Part shown: positions 7,254-13,783 of the stretch, piece after piece
Position numbering within the stretch: position 1 is the stretch's first letter
How the letters are laid out: the number at the start of each line of letters is the position of its first letter
From: Flavobacteriaceae bacterium
GTDB lineage: Bacteria; Bacteroidota; Bacteroidia; Flavobacteriales; Flavobacteriaceae
Direction of reading: 5' to 3'
Assembly: GCA_016763715.1 (NCBI GenBank)
Contig: JAESTG010000277.1
Span: 1-15,421, forward strand
DNA: 15,421 bases
Translations under genes and position numbers: made by a program
Notes under the pieces: model-generated
What the model saw: only the letters and a program-made list of their open reading frames with translations
Database searches by the model: none
Told to the model about the DNA's origin: nothing

Positions 7254-7808
7254 TTATTCCCTCCAAGAAATAGTTTCCATAATTTTACGAATATCATCAC
7301 GGAGATAAACAACAGCAGGATATATAGAGTCGAAATTAGGCTTCGTATCAAAATAAAGAGCTCCTGAAACAAAGTGATTCAAACTGTCTGTTACGTAAAA
7401 TTGAGATTGAGAAGCTGCTTCACCATTAATGCTATAAAACATTCCGTAGACATTATCATCTGTGTTTACAAAAGGGAACGCTGGGATGCTTTCGGCTTTT
7501 ATGGTGTGGTCATAGGCCAGTTTCTGGGCATCTCTTAGCAACGCCTCCAAGTTATCCTCTTGGACTGGTTGATATGTGAGATATACCGTTGCGTTCATTT
7601 GAGGATAATTAATATTGATTCCGCAGTTATTCTTTATTATTAAGTTTGCAATCTCATTTTTAGCAAAACTAAAAGGGCAATCCAATTCTGGCACATTGTA
7701 TTCTTGTATGGGATATTCGAGGCTTAATTGCGAAGCTGGTTTTACTACTATTTCATCGACACAACCATTCAAAATAAAACAAAATATAAGGATTAAAAGG
7801 AAACGCAT
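7254..7808 (-). CDS. gldD: Gliding motility lipoprotein GldD
   Basis: A 184-residue lipoprotein. Signal sequence MRFLLILIFCFILNGC ends in a lipobox (LNGC, Cys16). The mature part matches GldD as I know it: YPIQEYNVPELDCPFSFAKN, then NCGININYPQMNATVYLTYQ, AFPFVNTDDNVYGMFYSING, the QFYVTDSLNHFVSGALYF segment and AVVYLRDDIRKIMETISWRE. GldD is one of the lipoproteins required for gliding motility in Flavobacterium johnsoniae. Its direct partner of record is GldE, encoded immediately upstream here (31-base gap), so the pair is co-transcribed. The presence of gldD and gldE points to gliding and/or T9SS capability, but most gld genes are outside the window. Confidence 0.93.
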   Translation of the reverse strand: MRFLLILIFCFILNGCVDEIVVKPASQLSLEYPIQEYNVPELDCPFSFAKNEIANLIIKNNCGININYPQMNATVYLTYQPVQEDNLEALLRDAQKLAYDHTIKAESIPAFPFVNTDDNVYGMFYSINGEAASQSQFYVTDSLNHFVSGALYFDTKPNFDSIYPAVVYLRDDIRKIMETISWRE

Positions 7809-7839
7809 AGCCGTTGTTCAATTTAGAATTAAGTAGGTA

Positions 7840-9147
7840 TTATGGATTGATAGACAGTTTAATTTGCTTGATTCGTTTATTATCAAAAGCTTCTATAGTA
7901 AACGTATAATTATGGAAAATTATTATCTCGTTTTTCTTCGGAAATCCACGTGAAATTTCCAAAAGAAATCCAGCCAACGTTTCGGCTTCTCCTTTGGAAT
8001 CTTCAAAGCGTTTAGGCTCTTTCAATTTTATAACCTTATAAAAGTCCTTTAATGGCGTCTTTCCTTCAAAGACAAAAGTGGTGTCATCCAACTTTGAATA
8101 AATCAAGTCATCATCGTCATACTCGTCGCTAATTTCACCAACAATTTCTTCGATGATATCTTCCAAAGAAATCAATCCGCTTGTGCCACCATATTCATCT
8201 ACCACAATTGCCAAATGCATTTTTCGGTCTTTAAATTCATTCAATAAATCGTCAAGTTTTTTATTCTCTGGAACAAAATAAGCCTCTCGTATGAGGCTCA
8301 CCCAATCAAATGATTCTCGATCGAAATACGGCAATAAATCCTTGGTATATAAAATTCCTGTGATGTTGTCGATACTATCCTTGTAAACTGGTATTCGCGA
8401 AAAGCCCCTGTCAATAATTTCAGGCATGATTTCTACGTATGGAGTTTCTTCGTTAAGAGCAAAAATATCCATACGAGGCTGCATCACATTTTTGGTATCT
8501 GTATTTCCGAAAGTTACAATTCCATGGAGAATTTTCTGTTCCTCCGTTGTAGTTTCATCTTCATTGGTTAATTCTAGCGCCTGAGATAATTGATCGACAC
8601 TAATATTCGATTTCTGTTTTCCGAAACGTTCTTCAATATAAATAGTTACCAAACGCATAGGGCTATTTAATGGAGTGAAAATTACGTTCAAAACATGAAT
8701 TGGATAAGCCATAAAGGACGAAAAATAAACCTTATTTCTACTCGCATATATCTTTGGGAGAATTTCTCCAAACAATAAGATTAGAAAGGTGATTGCTCCA
8801 ACTTCAACAACAAATTTTAGCCACTCGGGCGTAATACCATCAAAAAAAACAGAAGATAAAGAGGCAAACAACAATACTATAGCAATATTAATAAGGTTAT
8901 TGGCTATGAGTATAGTCGCTAAAAGTTTTTTGGGCTTGGTTAAAAGTTTTTCAACACGAGCCAATTTCTTAGAAAGTGTCTTGCCTTCTTCTATATAGAG
9001 ATCGGTTGGAGACAATGAGAAAAAAGCAACTTCGGCTCCCGATATTAGAGCCGAAAACAATAACAAAACAATTAGAATAACCATACTAACTATCTGCGGA
9101 ACAGTGAGTAGTGAAATTAAAAGCAAACTAGGGGGTTCTATATCCAA
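7840..9147 (-). CDS. gldE: Gliding motility-associated membrane protein GldE (CNNM/CBS/CorC architecture)
   Basis: A 435-residue inner-membrane protein. An N-terminal CNNM (DUF21) domain has hydrophobic segments near residues 18-38, 77-100 and 113-132 and the motif SALISGAEVAFFSLS. A CBS pair spans about 205-340 and contains MQPRMDIFAL and VDEYGGTSGLISLEDI. A CorC/HlyC domain forms the C-terminus. The same architecture occurs in CorC-type ion efflux proteins; next to gldD it is GldE. The start appears to be TTG at 9147: a TAG lies 6 codons upstream, no ATG is available before Met22, and the family N-terminus (MDxEPP-like) matches the TTG reading. It follows ssb by 40 bases and precedes gldD by 31, a clear operon. 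Confidence 0.93.
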   Translation of the reverse strand: MDIEPPSLLLISLLTVPQIVSMVILIVLLLFSALISGAEVAFFSLSPTDLYIEEGKTLSKKLARVEKLLTKPKKLLATILIANNLINIAIVLLFASLSSVFFDGITPEWLKFVVEVGAITFLILLFGEILPKIYASRNKVYFSSFMAYPIHVLNVIFTPLNSPMRLVTIYIEERFGKQKSNISVDQLSQALELTNEDETTTEEQKILHGIVTFGNTDTKNVMQPRMDIFALNEETPYVEIMPEIIDRGFSRIPVYKDSIDNITGILYTKDLLPYFDRESFDWVSLIREAYFVPENKKLDDLLNEFKDRKMHLAIVVDEYGGTSGLISLEDIIEEIVGEISDEYDDDDLIYSKLDDTTFVFEGKTPLKDFYKVIKLKEPKRFEDSKGEAETLAGFLLEISRGFPKKNEIIIFHNYTFTIEAFDNKRIKQIKLSINP

Positions 9148-9187
9148 CTTTATAGTTTTTGCCTACTTGTTGACAGGCTGGTTCAAC

Positions 9188-9637
9188 TTAGAACGGAAGG
9201 TCATCATTATCTTCCTGAACAGGTGGCTGTACAACTTCTTGCGCAGGCCTTGTTTGCTCTACTGGTTTCACCTCTTGATTTTGAGGTGCTCCTCCTTCTA
9301 CTTTAGGAGTTAAAAAGGTAAAATCTGTACATTGTACTTCTGTGCTATAGCGATCATTCCCTTGATCATCTTGCCATTTTCGTGTTTTAATACGGCCTTC
9401 AATATATACCTTATCTCCTTTTTTTAGGTATTTCTCGCAAATTTCGGCTCCCTTATTTCTTACTACTATATTGTGCCATTCCGTGTTTGAAACTCGTTCT
9501 CCAGTTGCTTTGTTCATGTACGTCTCATTTGTAGCCAATGGAAACCTCCCAATACAACCTCCTCCTTCAAAATAATTCATTTTCACTTCATCTCCAGTAT
9601 GTCCAATCAACATCACTTTATTTAATGTCCCACTCAT
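9188..9637 (-). CDS. ssb: Single-stranded DNA-binding protein
   Basis: A 149-residue SSB. Residues 1-110 form the OB fold: MSGTLNKVMLIGHTGDEVKM, FPLATNETY, NTEWHNIVVRNKGAEICEKY and KGDKVYIEGRIKTRKWQDDQ. A Gln/Pro/Val-rich linker follows. The acidic tip EDNDDLPF is the conserved tail that recruits replication and repair proteins. It acts on ssDNA during replication, recombination and repair. It sits between mutY (upstream, 118-base gap) and gldE (40 bases downstream), and probably drives transcription of ssb-gldE-gldD from its own -7 element at 9719-9726. Confidence 0.96.
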   Translation of the reverse strand: MSGTLNKVMLIGHTGDEVKMNYFEGGGCIGRFPLATNETYMNKATGERVSNTEWHNIVVRNKGAEICEKYLKKGDKVYIEGRIKTRKWQDDQGNDRYSTEVQCTDFTFLTPKVEGGAPQNQEVKPVEQTRPAQEVVQPPVQEDNDDLPF

Positions 9638-9718
9638 CTTGTTCTATTGTTTATGATTCAATTTTACGCTTCAACTTTAAGAATATATTCAGTATTTCTA
9701 CAAGTCGATTGCAACCAA

Positions 9719-9726
9719 CAAAGGTA
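9719..9726 (-). promoter_or_regulatory. Candidate -7 element upstream of ssb
   Basis: Minus-strand TACCTTTG matches TAnnTTTG exactly and lies about 80 bases before the ssb ATG. No good TTTG/TTG -33 box is found 19-21 bases further upstream, so support is partial. Confidence 0.4.
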
Positions 9727-9755
9727 AGTTATGTGATTTAAATATAAGTATTTTT

Positions 9756-10823
9756 TCAATCTTTGAATACCGAAAATTCTGAAATAAAGTTTCCTATAAG
9801 AATTGGAACTGGGAAGGTCTGTATTTCATCTAACGGAACCGCATTATCCCTAATATTAGGCACTTCTGCAATCCAAAATCGAGTATGGAGATGTTTGTGT
9901 GATAATTTATGCAGAATGGTTTTTGTATTATATAATGTTAGATTGATAATTTTTAATTTTTCTGAAACAACTTTGTACTCTTCATGATTCATAAGTTCAT
10001 CCAAATTAACTTCCGAATCACTTTCCACTAAGGGAAATTGGTATAGATTCTGCCAAATTCCTTTTCCTGTCCGTTGCTCTAGAAGCGTTTGATTATCATT
10101 CGAAATTGGCACGATATAATTAAAGTGATGGTGTTTCACTTTTGTCCTATTAATCTTTACGGGCAATACGTTTACTTTTTTTGTTTTAAAGGCTAGACAC
10201 TTTTCAGAAAAAATACAACCTTCACAAATGGGATTTTGCGGCACACAATATCTAGCTCCAAACTCCATGATAGCCTGATTAAAAGCACCTGGCTGGCTCT
10301 TATCAATAAGCGCCTGAGCTAACTCTTTAAACTCTTTAATTCCTGATGTACTATTTATAGGTGTTGCCATACCAAAAACCCTAGCAAGCACTCTATATAC
10401 ATTCCCATCGACAACGGCGGTTGATTCATTAAAACAAATAGAAGCAATAGCGCTAGCCGTATAATCTCCAACTCCCTTTAACTTCAAAAGTGCCTCGTAA
10501 TTATCTGGGAATATACCTTGATATTGATTTACGATATGTCTTGCCGTAAAGTGAAGGTTTCTCGCTCTTGAATAATATCCTAGTCCCTGCCACAGCTTGA
10601 GAACTTTCTCTTCGGAAGTATTTGCTAATTCGCTCACATTTGGAAATACTTCTATAAACTTAAGATAATATGGTAATCCCTGTGCAACTCGAGTTTGCTG
10701 CAATAAAATTTCGGAGAGCCAAATCTTGTATGGGTCTTTTGTTTCTCTCCAAGGTAGAGATCTTCCATTTTGTAAATACCACAATATGAGGTTTTTAGAA
10801 AAAAAAGACGTATTTTTTGGCAT
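9756..10823 (-). CDS. mutY: A/G-specific adenine glycosylase MutY
   Basis: A 355-residue base-excision-repair enzyme that removes adenine mispaired with 8-oxoguanine. The N-terminal HhH-GPD domain shows LPWRETKDPYKIWLSEILLQ, with the catalytic Glu in SEILLQQT. The helix-hairpin-helix is LKGVGDYTASAIAS, followed by the catalytic Asp region AVVDGNVYRVLAR. The 4Fe-4S cluster loop has the exact spacing C-x6-C-x2-C-x5-C in CVPQNPICEGCIFSEKC. The C-terminal third is the NUDIX-like domain that reads 8-oxoG, with YNTKTILHKLSHKHLHTRFW at its core. All key residues are present and the length is normal. Start ATG 10823. It is divergent from HU, with 145 bases between them. Confidence 0.96.
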   Translation of the reverse strand: MPKNTSFFSKNLILWYLQNGRSLPWRETKDPYKIWLSEILLQQTRVAQGLPYYLKFIEVFPNVSELANTSEEKVLKLWQGLGYYSRARNLHFTARHIVNQYQGIFPDNYEALLKLKGVGDYTASAIASICFNESTAVVDGNVYRVLARVFGMATPINSTSGIKEFKELAQALIDKSQPGAFNQAIMEFGARYCVPQNPICEGCIFSEKCLAFKTKKVNVLPVKINRTKVKHHHFNYIVPISNDNQTLLEQRTGKGIWQNLYQFPLVESDSEVNLDELMNHEEYKVVSEKLKIINLTLYNTKTILHKLSHKHLHTRFWIAEVPNIRDNAVPLDEIQTFPVPILIGNFISEFSVFKD

Positions 10824-10893
10824 TCCGTAAATGTAGCTGTTATCTATTTATATTTTAATGGATTACGATTAGATTTTTTTATATTAAAATCAT

Positions 10894-10901
10894 TATATTT
10901 G
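10894..10901 (+). promoter_or_regulatory. Candidate -7 element of the HU gene
   Basis: TATATTTG matches the Bacteroidota TAnnTTTG consensus and lies about 67 bases before the HU start codon. The -33 region is only T-rich (TTAGATTTTTTT), without a clear TTTG. The leader between them is A/T-rich with no Shine-Dalgarno sequence, as expected in this phylum. Confidence 0.45.
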
Positions 10902-10968
10902 CCATCTTGAAAAAACAAACCGAATTTGATTAAAACTTATTTATTAACTTATTAAAACCCCCAGTTAA

Positions 10969-11259
10969 ATGACAAAAGCAGGTATCGTAGGTAAAATTTC
11001 TGAAAAACTTGGAATGGAAAAAGGTGACGTACAAGCTACAGTTGAGTCTTTTATGAATGAAGTAAAAAACTCACTAGAAAGTGGTGATAATGTATACCTA
11101 AGAGGATTTGGAAGCTTTATTATCAAGAAAAGAGCTGAAAAAACAGGAAGAAATATTTCAAAAAATACGACTATCAAAATCCCTGCACATAACATCCCAG
11201 CATTTAAGCCTGCGGAAGTTTTTGTAGAAGGAGTTAAAACAAACGTAGAAGTAAAGTAA
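10969..11259 (+). CDS. HU family DNA-binding protein
   Basis: A 96-residue nucleoid protein of the HU/IHF family that bends and compacts DNA as a dimer. N-terminal dimer helices: MTKAGIVGKISEKLGMEKGD and the VESFMNEVKNSLESGD helix. The beta-arm begins at VYLRGFGSFIIKKRAEKTGR and ends in IKIPAHNIPAFKPAEVFVEG, which has the conserved Pro-Ala-Phe-Lys-Pro motif. It is a normal-length member, distinct from the longer HU-like proteins of Bacteroidota. It is divergent from mutY and is followed after 51 bases by a tiny basic protein gene and then RNase G, an order I recall from other flavobacteria. Confidence 0.94.
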   Translation: MTKAGIVGKISEKLGMEKGDVQATVESFMNEVKNSLESGDNVYLRGFGSFIIKKRAEKTGRNISKNTTIKIPAHNIPAFKPAEVFVEGVKTNVEVK

Positions 11260-11269
11260 TAATAATACG

Positions 11270-11297
11270 TTCCACCCAGCTTTTGAGTGGGGCTTTT
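11270..11297 (+). terminator. Weak hairpin between HU and the small basic protein gene
   Basis: CCAC (11272-11275) can pair with GTGG (11287-11290), followed by GGCTTTT. The stem is short and interrupted, so it would at most cause partial termination or attenuation and lower expression of the gene downstream. Confidence 0.3.
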
Positions 11298-11310
11298 AAA
11301 CAACGTTAAT

Positions 11311-11400
11311 ATGCCAAGCGGTAAAGAAAGAAAAAGACATAAGGTTGCAACGCACAAGCGCAAGAAAAGGCGTCGCGCTAACCGCCACAAGAAAAAGTAG
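11311..11400 (+). CDS. 29-residue highly basic protein, AURKAIP1/COX24-type (ribosome-associated)
   Basis: ATG at 11311 to TAG at 11398-11400 encodes MPSGKERKRHKVATHKRKKR followed by nine more residues ending NRHKKK. More than half of the residues are Lys, Arg or His. I recognise this as the tiny conserved Bacteroidota protein that databases call 'AURKAIP1/COX24 domain-containing'. It is related to the mitochondrial ribosomal protein mS38, and I recall a protein of this kind in the Flavobacterium ribosome structure, but cannot confirm its name. It probably binds rRNA. It lies between HU and rng. A terminator hairpin begins inside its last codons and includes its stop codon. Confidence 0.85.
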   Translation: MPSGKERKRHKVATHKRKKRRRANRHKKK

Positions 11401-11425
11401 TTTTCATAACTACTTTTTCTTTTTT
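11392..11425 (+). terminator. Rho-independent terminator overlapping the stop codon of the small basic protein
   Basis: AAAAAGTAGTT (11392-11402) pairs with AACTACTTTTT (11408-11418) around a TTCAT loop, followed by CTTTTTT. The TAG stop lies inside the left arm. Confidence 0.85.
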
Positions 11426-11481
11426 AGAATCATTTAAAATCGTTCTTTGACAACGAGATTTCAGTGCCTTAAAGTACTGTG

Positions 11482-11660
11482 ATTTCTACAGGTTTATACT
11501 TATCCGCCATAGGCGGCAAAACCCTGTGAAATTGCCAGAGACTTATTTGTGAATTTTTACATTTAGTCTTGGTAAATTACATCTACCCTAGAGAATCTAA
11601 TAATTAGGGATAGATACAAAATATTGTTTAATCCATTTGTCTCGAACATTTCGAGATGGA
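11482..11660 (+). promoter_or_regulatory. Structured leader region upstream of rng: three successive hairpins
   Basis: The 250-base gap between the small-protein terminator and rng holds no ORF but three stem-loops. H1: ATTTC and ACAGG (11482-11492, one bulged T) pair with CCTGT and GAAAT (11523-11532), continued by TTT/AAA and topped by CCGCC-ATA-GGCGG (11504-11516). H2: ATCTACCCTA (11581-11590) pairs with TAGGG-A-TAGAT (11605-11615, one bulge). H3: TCTCGA (11640-11645) pairs with TCGAGA (11651-11656), with TCCA/TGGA outside. H3 ends 15 bases before the rng start. No clear TAnnTTTG promoter was found. By analogy with the E. coli rne 5' UTR, it may mediate RNase autoregulation; this is inference. 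Confidence 0.5.
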
Positions 11661-11675
11661 TAAAAATCATGAAAC

Positions 11676-13220
11676 GTGAGCTACGAATTATTTATTAGAT
11701 CCGGTTCGCAAGAAGTTGATTTTGCCCTTTTAAAAGATGGAAGACTAGTCGAATTACACAAGGAAGAAGAGGATAATAATTTTACCGTAGGCGATGTGTT
11801 TCTTGCCAAAATACGGAAAACTGTTCCTGGTCTTAACGCTGCATTTGTAAATGTTGGCTAAGAAAAAGATGCATTTTTGCACTATCATGACCTTGGACCA
11901 AAAGTCCTTTCTTTATTGAAATTCGTAAAACGTGTAAGTACAGGTAAATTAAGAGATTTCTCTTTAAAAGATTTCCCATTAGAAAAAGAGATTGATAAGC
12001 ATGGAGGCATTAATGACGCCATCAAGAATAATCAATCTATTCTGGTACAAATTGTAAAAGAACCCATTTCCACTAAAGGACCACGTATTAGTTCTGAGCT
12101 TTCAATAGCTGGACGATACATCGTTCTTGTTCCATTTTCGGATCGAGTTTCTATTTCTCAAAAAATAGAATCACGGGAAGAAAAAGAACGGTTAAAGCGC
12201 TTAATTATGAGCATAAAACCAAAAGGATTTGGCGTAATTATACGCACAGTAGCAGAAGGCAAAAAAGTAGCAGAACTGGATAGAGATTTAGAAAATCTCA
12301 CAGATCGCTGGACAGCGATGTGTAAAAAGCTACGGGGAGCACACCACCCCAGCAAGGTGTTAGGAGAGTTAAATAGAGGTGCGTCTATAATAAGAGATGT
12401 TTTTAACGATACATTCTCTGCTATTCATATAGACGATGAAACCCTTTATTTACAAATAAAAGATTACGTGCAAGAAATTGCGCCCAAACAGGAGAATGTT
12501 GTCAAGTTTTATGATGCCAAGGTTCCAATTTTTGAAAAATTTGGAATTGAGCGGCAAATTAAAACATCGTTTGGCAAAACCGTTTCAGGAGCAAAAGGTG
12601 CCTATTTGGTAATTGAACATACGGAAGCCCTTCATGTTATAGACGTGAATAGTGGAAACCGAAGTAACAAATCCAAAACCCAAGAGGAAACCGCACTTGA
12701 AGTCAATATAATTGCAGCTACTGAGGTAGCAAGACAACTTAGACTTCGTGACATGGGAGGTATTATTGTTATCGACTTTATCGATATGGCTCGCGCTGAA
12801 CATCGGAAAAAGTTGTTCAATCACCTTCGAGATGAAATGAGTGACGACAAAGCCAAGCACAAGATTCTTCCGCCAAGTAAATTTGGCTTAATTCAAATTA
12901 CGCGCCAACGAGTACGGCCAGAAGTGAATATTAAGACCGCAGAAAAAAACCCAAATATGGGTGAAAACGGTGAAATTGAAGCTCCCATACTCATAGTGCA
13001 AAAGATTACCGAAGAGATGCAAAGACTCTTCAAAAAGGACTATAAAAAGATTACTTTAAACACACATCCTTTTATAGCCGCCTTTTTAACGAAAGGATTT
13101 CCATCTGTGCGAACCAAGTGGTTCATGGAGCACAAAAAATGGGTGACTATTCAACCTAGAGACGCTTACACGTATCTTGAATATCACTTTCATGACAAAG
13201 ATGGTAACAAGATTAAATAA
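11676..13220 (+). pseudogene. rng: Ribonuclease G (RNase E/G family), interrupted by an in-frame TAA at codon 62
   Basis: Single-strand-specific endoribonuclease of the RNase E/G family, acting in rRNA maturation and mRNA turnover. The reading frame is continuous from GTG 11676 (MSYELFIRSGSQEVDF, which aligns residue for residue with the family start MNKELIIRS) to the stop at 13218-13220. The exception is TAA at 11859-11861, where the family has Tyr (LNAAFVNVG-Y-EKDAFLHYHD). One base change from TAT or TAC explains it; no frame change is involved. The stop falls inside the S1 RNA-binding domain. The catalytic part downstream is intact: DVNSGN (Asp about 323) and IDFIDMARAEHRKK (Asp about 367), then LIQITRQRVRPEVNI and HPFIAAFLTKGFPS. 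The CPxC Zn-link motif of E. coli RNase E/G is absent. The only reinitiation candidate nearby is TTG 11877. Either the gene is broken or the base is wrong. Confidence 0.88.
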
Positions 13221-13373
13221 CCACTAACCCCTTTTAATTTCAATTTTATTGAACTTCGAAAGGGGTTTTTTTATGTTTTATTCTGAAAATAATTCTTTAT
13301 TTTCCCATTCTGAAAACTACCAAAACATATACCGTAACTGAAGCTAAGAGACGCTTGGAAGGATACTGTGCCT
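13218..13373 (+). repeat. Direct repeat, copy 1: rng stop/terminator plus start of recX
   Basis: 156 bases from the TAA of rng through its terminator, the spacer and the first 64 bases of recX. The same sequence recurs at 15272-15421. The copies differ by a 6-base indel in the terminator loop region (TTTTAATTT here, TTT there) and one C/T change in the spacer. The recX part is identical as far as the window shows. Confidence 0.95.
13226..13272 (+). terminator. Rho-independent terminator of rng
   Basis: AACCCCTTT (13226-13234) pairs with AAAGGGGTT (13259-13267), with an inner TTCAA/TTGAA pairing, followed by seven T. It starts 5 bases after the rng stop codon. Confidence 0.9.
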
Positions 13374-13778
13374 ATCAGGAGCGCTGTCATAAAGAAGTAC
13401 GTCAAAAACTAAAGGACATGAAAATGATCCCAGATGCCATAGACCTCATTATCCATCATCTATTACAGCACAATTTTCTAAATGAAGCACGTTTTGCACA
13501 AGCTTTTGCACGCGGAAAATTCAGAACAAAAAAATGGGGGAAGACTCGAATTATTCGGGAGTTAAAAATGAGGGATATTTCAGAATTCAATCTCAAACTT
13601 GCCCTAAAAGAGATTCCTGAAGACGAATATTTGACGACCTTCTATGCATTGGCTGAAAAACGTTTTGAACAATTGGCTTCAGAAAAAAATATCCAGAAAA
13701 AAGAAAAAAATGGCCGATTATCTCCTGTATCGAGGGTGGGAATCCGCTTTAGTTTGGGAGGCTGTCGCCAAACCTTAG
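13310..13778 (+). pseudogene. recX: RecX family regulator, frameshifted near the C-terminus (first of two recX copies)
   Basis: RecX binds RecA and modulates its filament. Helical repeats are clear: LEGYCAYQERCHKEVRQKLK, LIIHHLLQHNFLNEARFAQA, RGKFRTKKWGKTRIIRELKM and LALKEIPEDEYLTTFYALAE. After KNIQKKEK the frame is wrong: it runs on to 13828 as unrelated sequence. The +1-shifted frame gives MADYLLYRGWESALVWEAV, the true RecX C-terminus, ending at TAG 13776-13778. One surplus A in the 7-A run 13704-13710 explains this. The start is unclear: conserved residues KTYTVTEAKRR precede the first TTG (13355), but no in-frame ATG exists, so CTG 13310 or ATT 13307 may be used. Its 5' end is repeated at 15358. 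The stop lies 5 bases from the convergent T9SS gene. Confidence 0.85.
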
Positions 13779-13783
13779 CAACA

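Noticed and set aside
10965..11390. 141-codon minus-strand ORF over the HU gene
   Set aside because: Antisense shadow of HU and the small basic protein; no coherent domain, and HU is unmistakable.
11669..11700. ATG at 11669 as the rng start
   Set aside because: Its frame ends after nine codons; GTG 11676 gives MSYELFIRS, which aligns in length and sequence with the family start.
12585..12860. Minus-strand ORFs inside rng
   Set aside because: Antisense shadows of the conserved catalytic region of RNase G.
13273..13338. ATG at 13273 as the start of recX
   Set aside because: It lies inside the T tract of the rng terminator and in a different frame; it gives a 22-codon peptide (MFYSENNSLF...) that stops before the RecX-like sequence.
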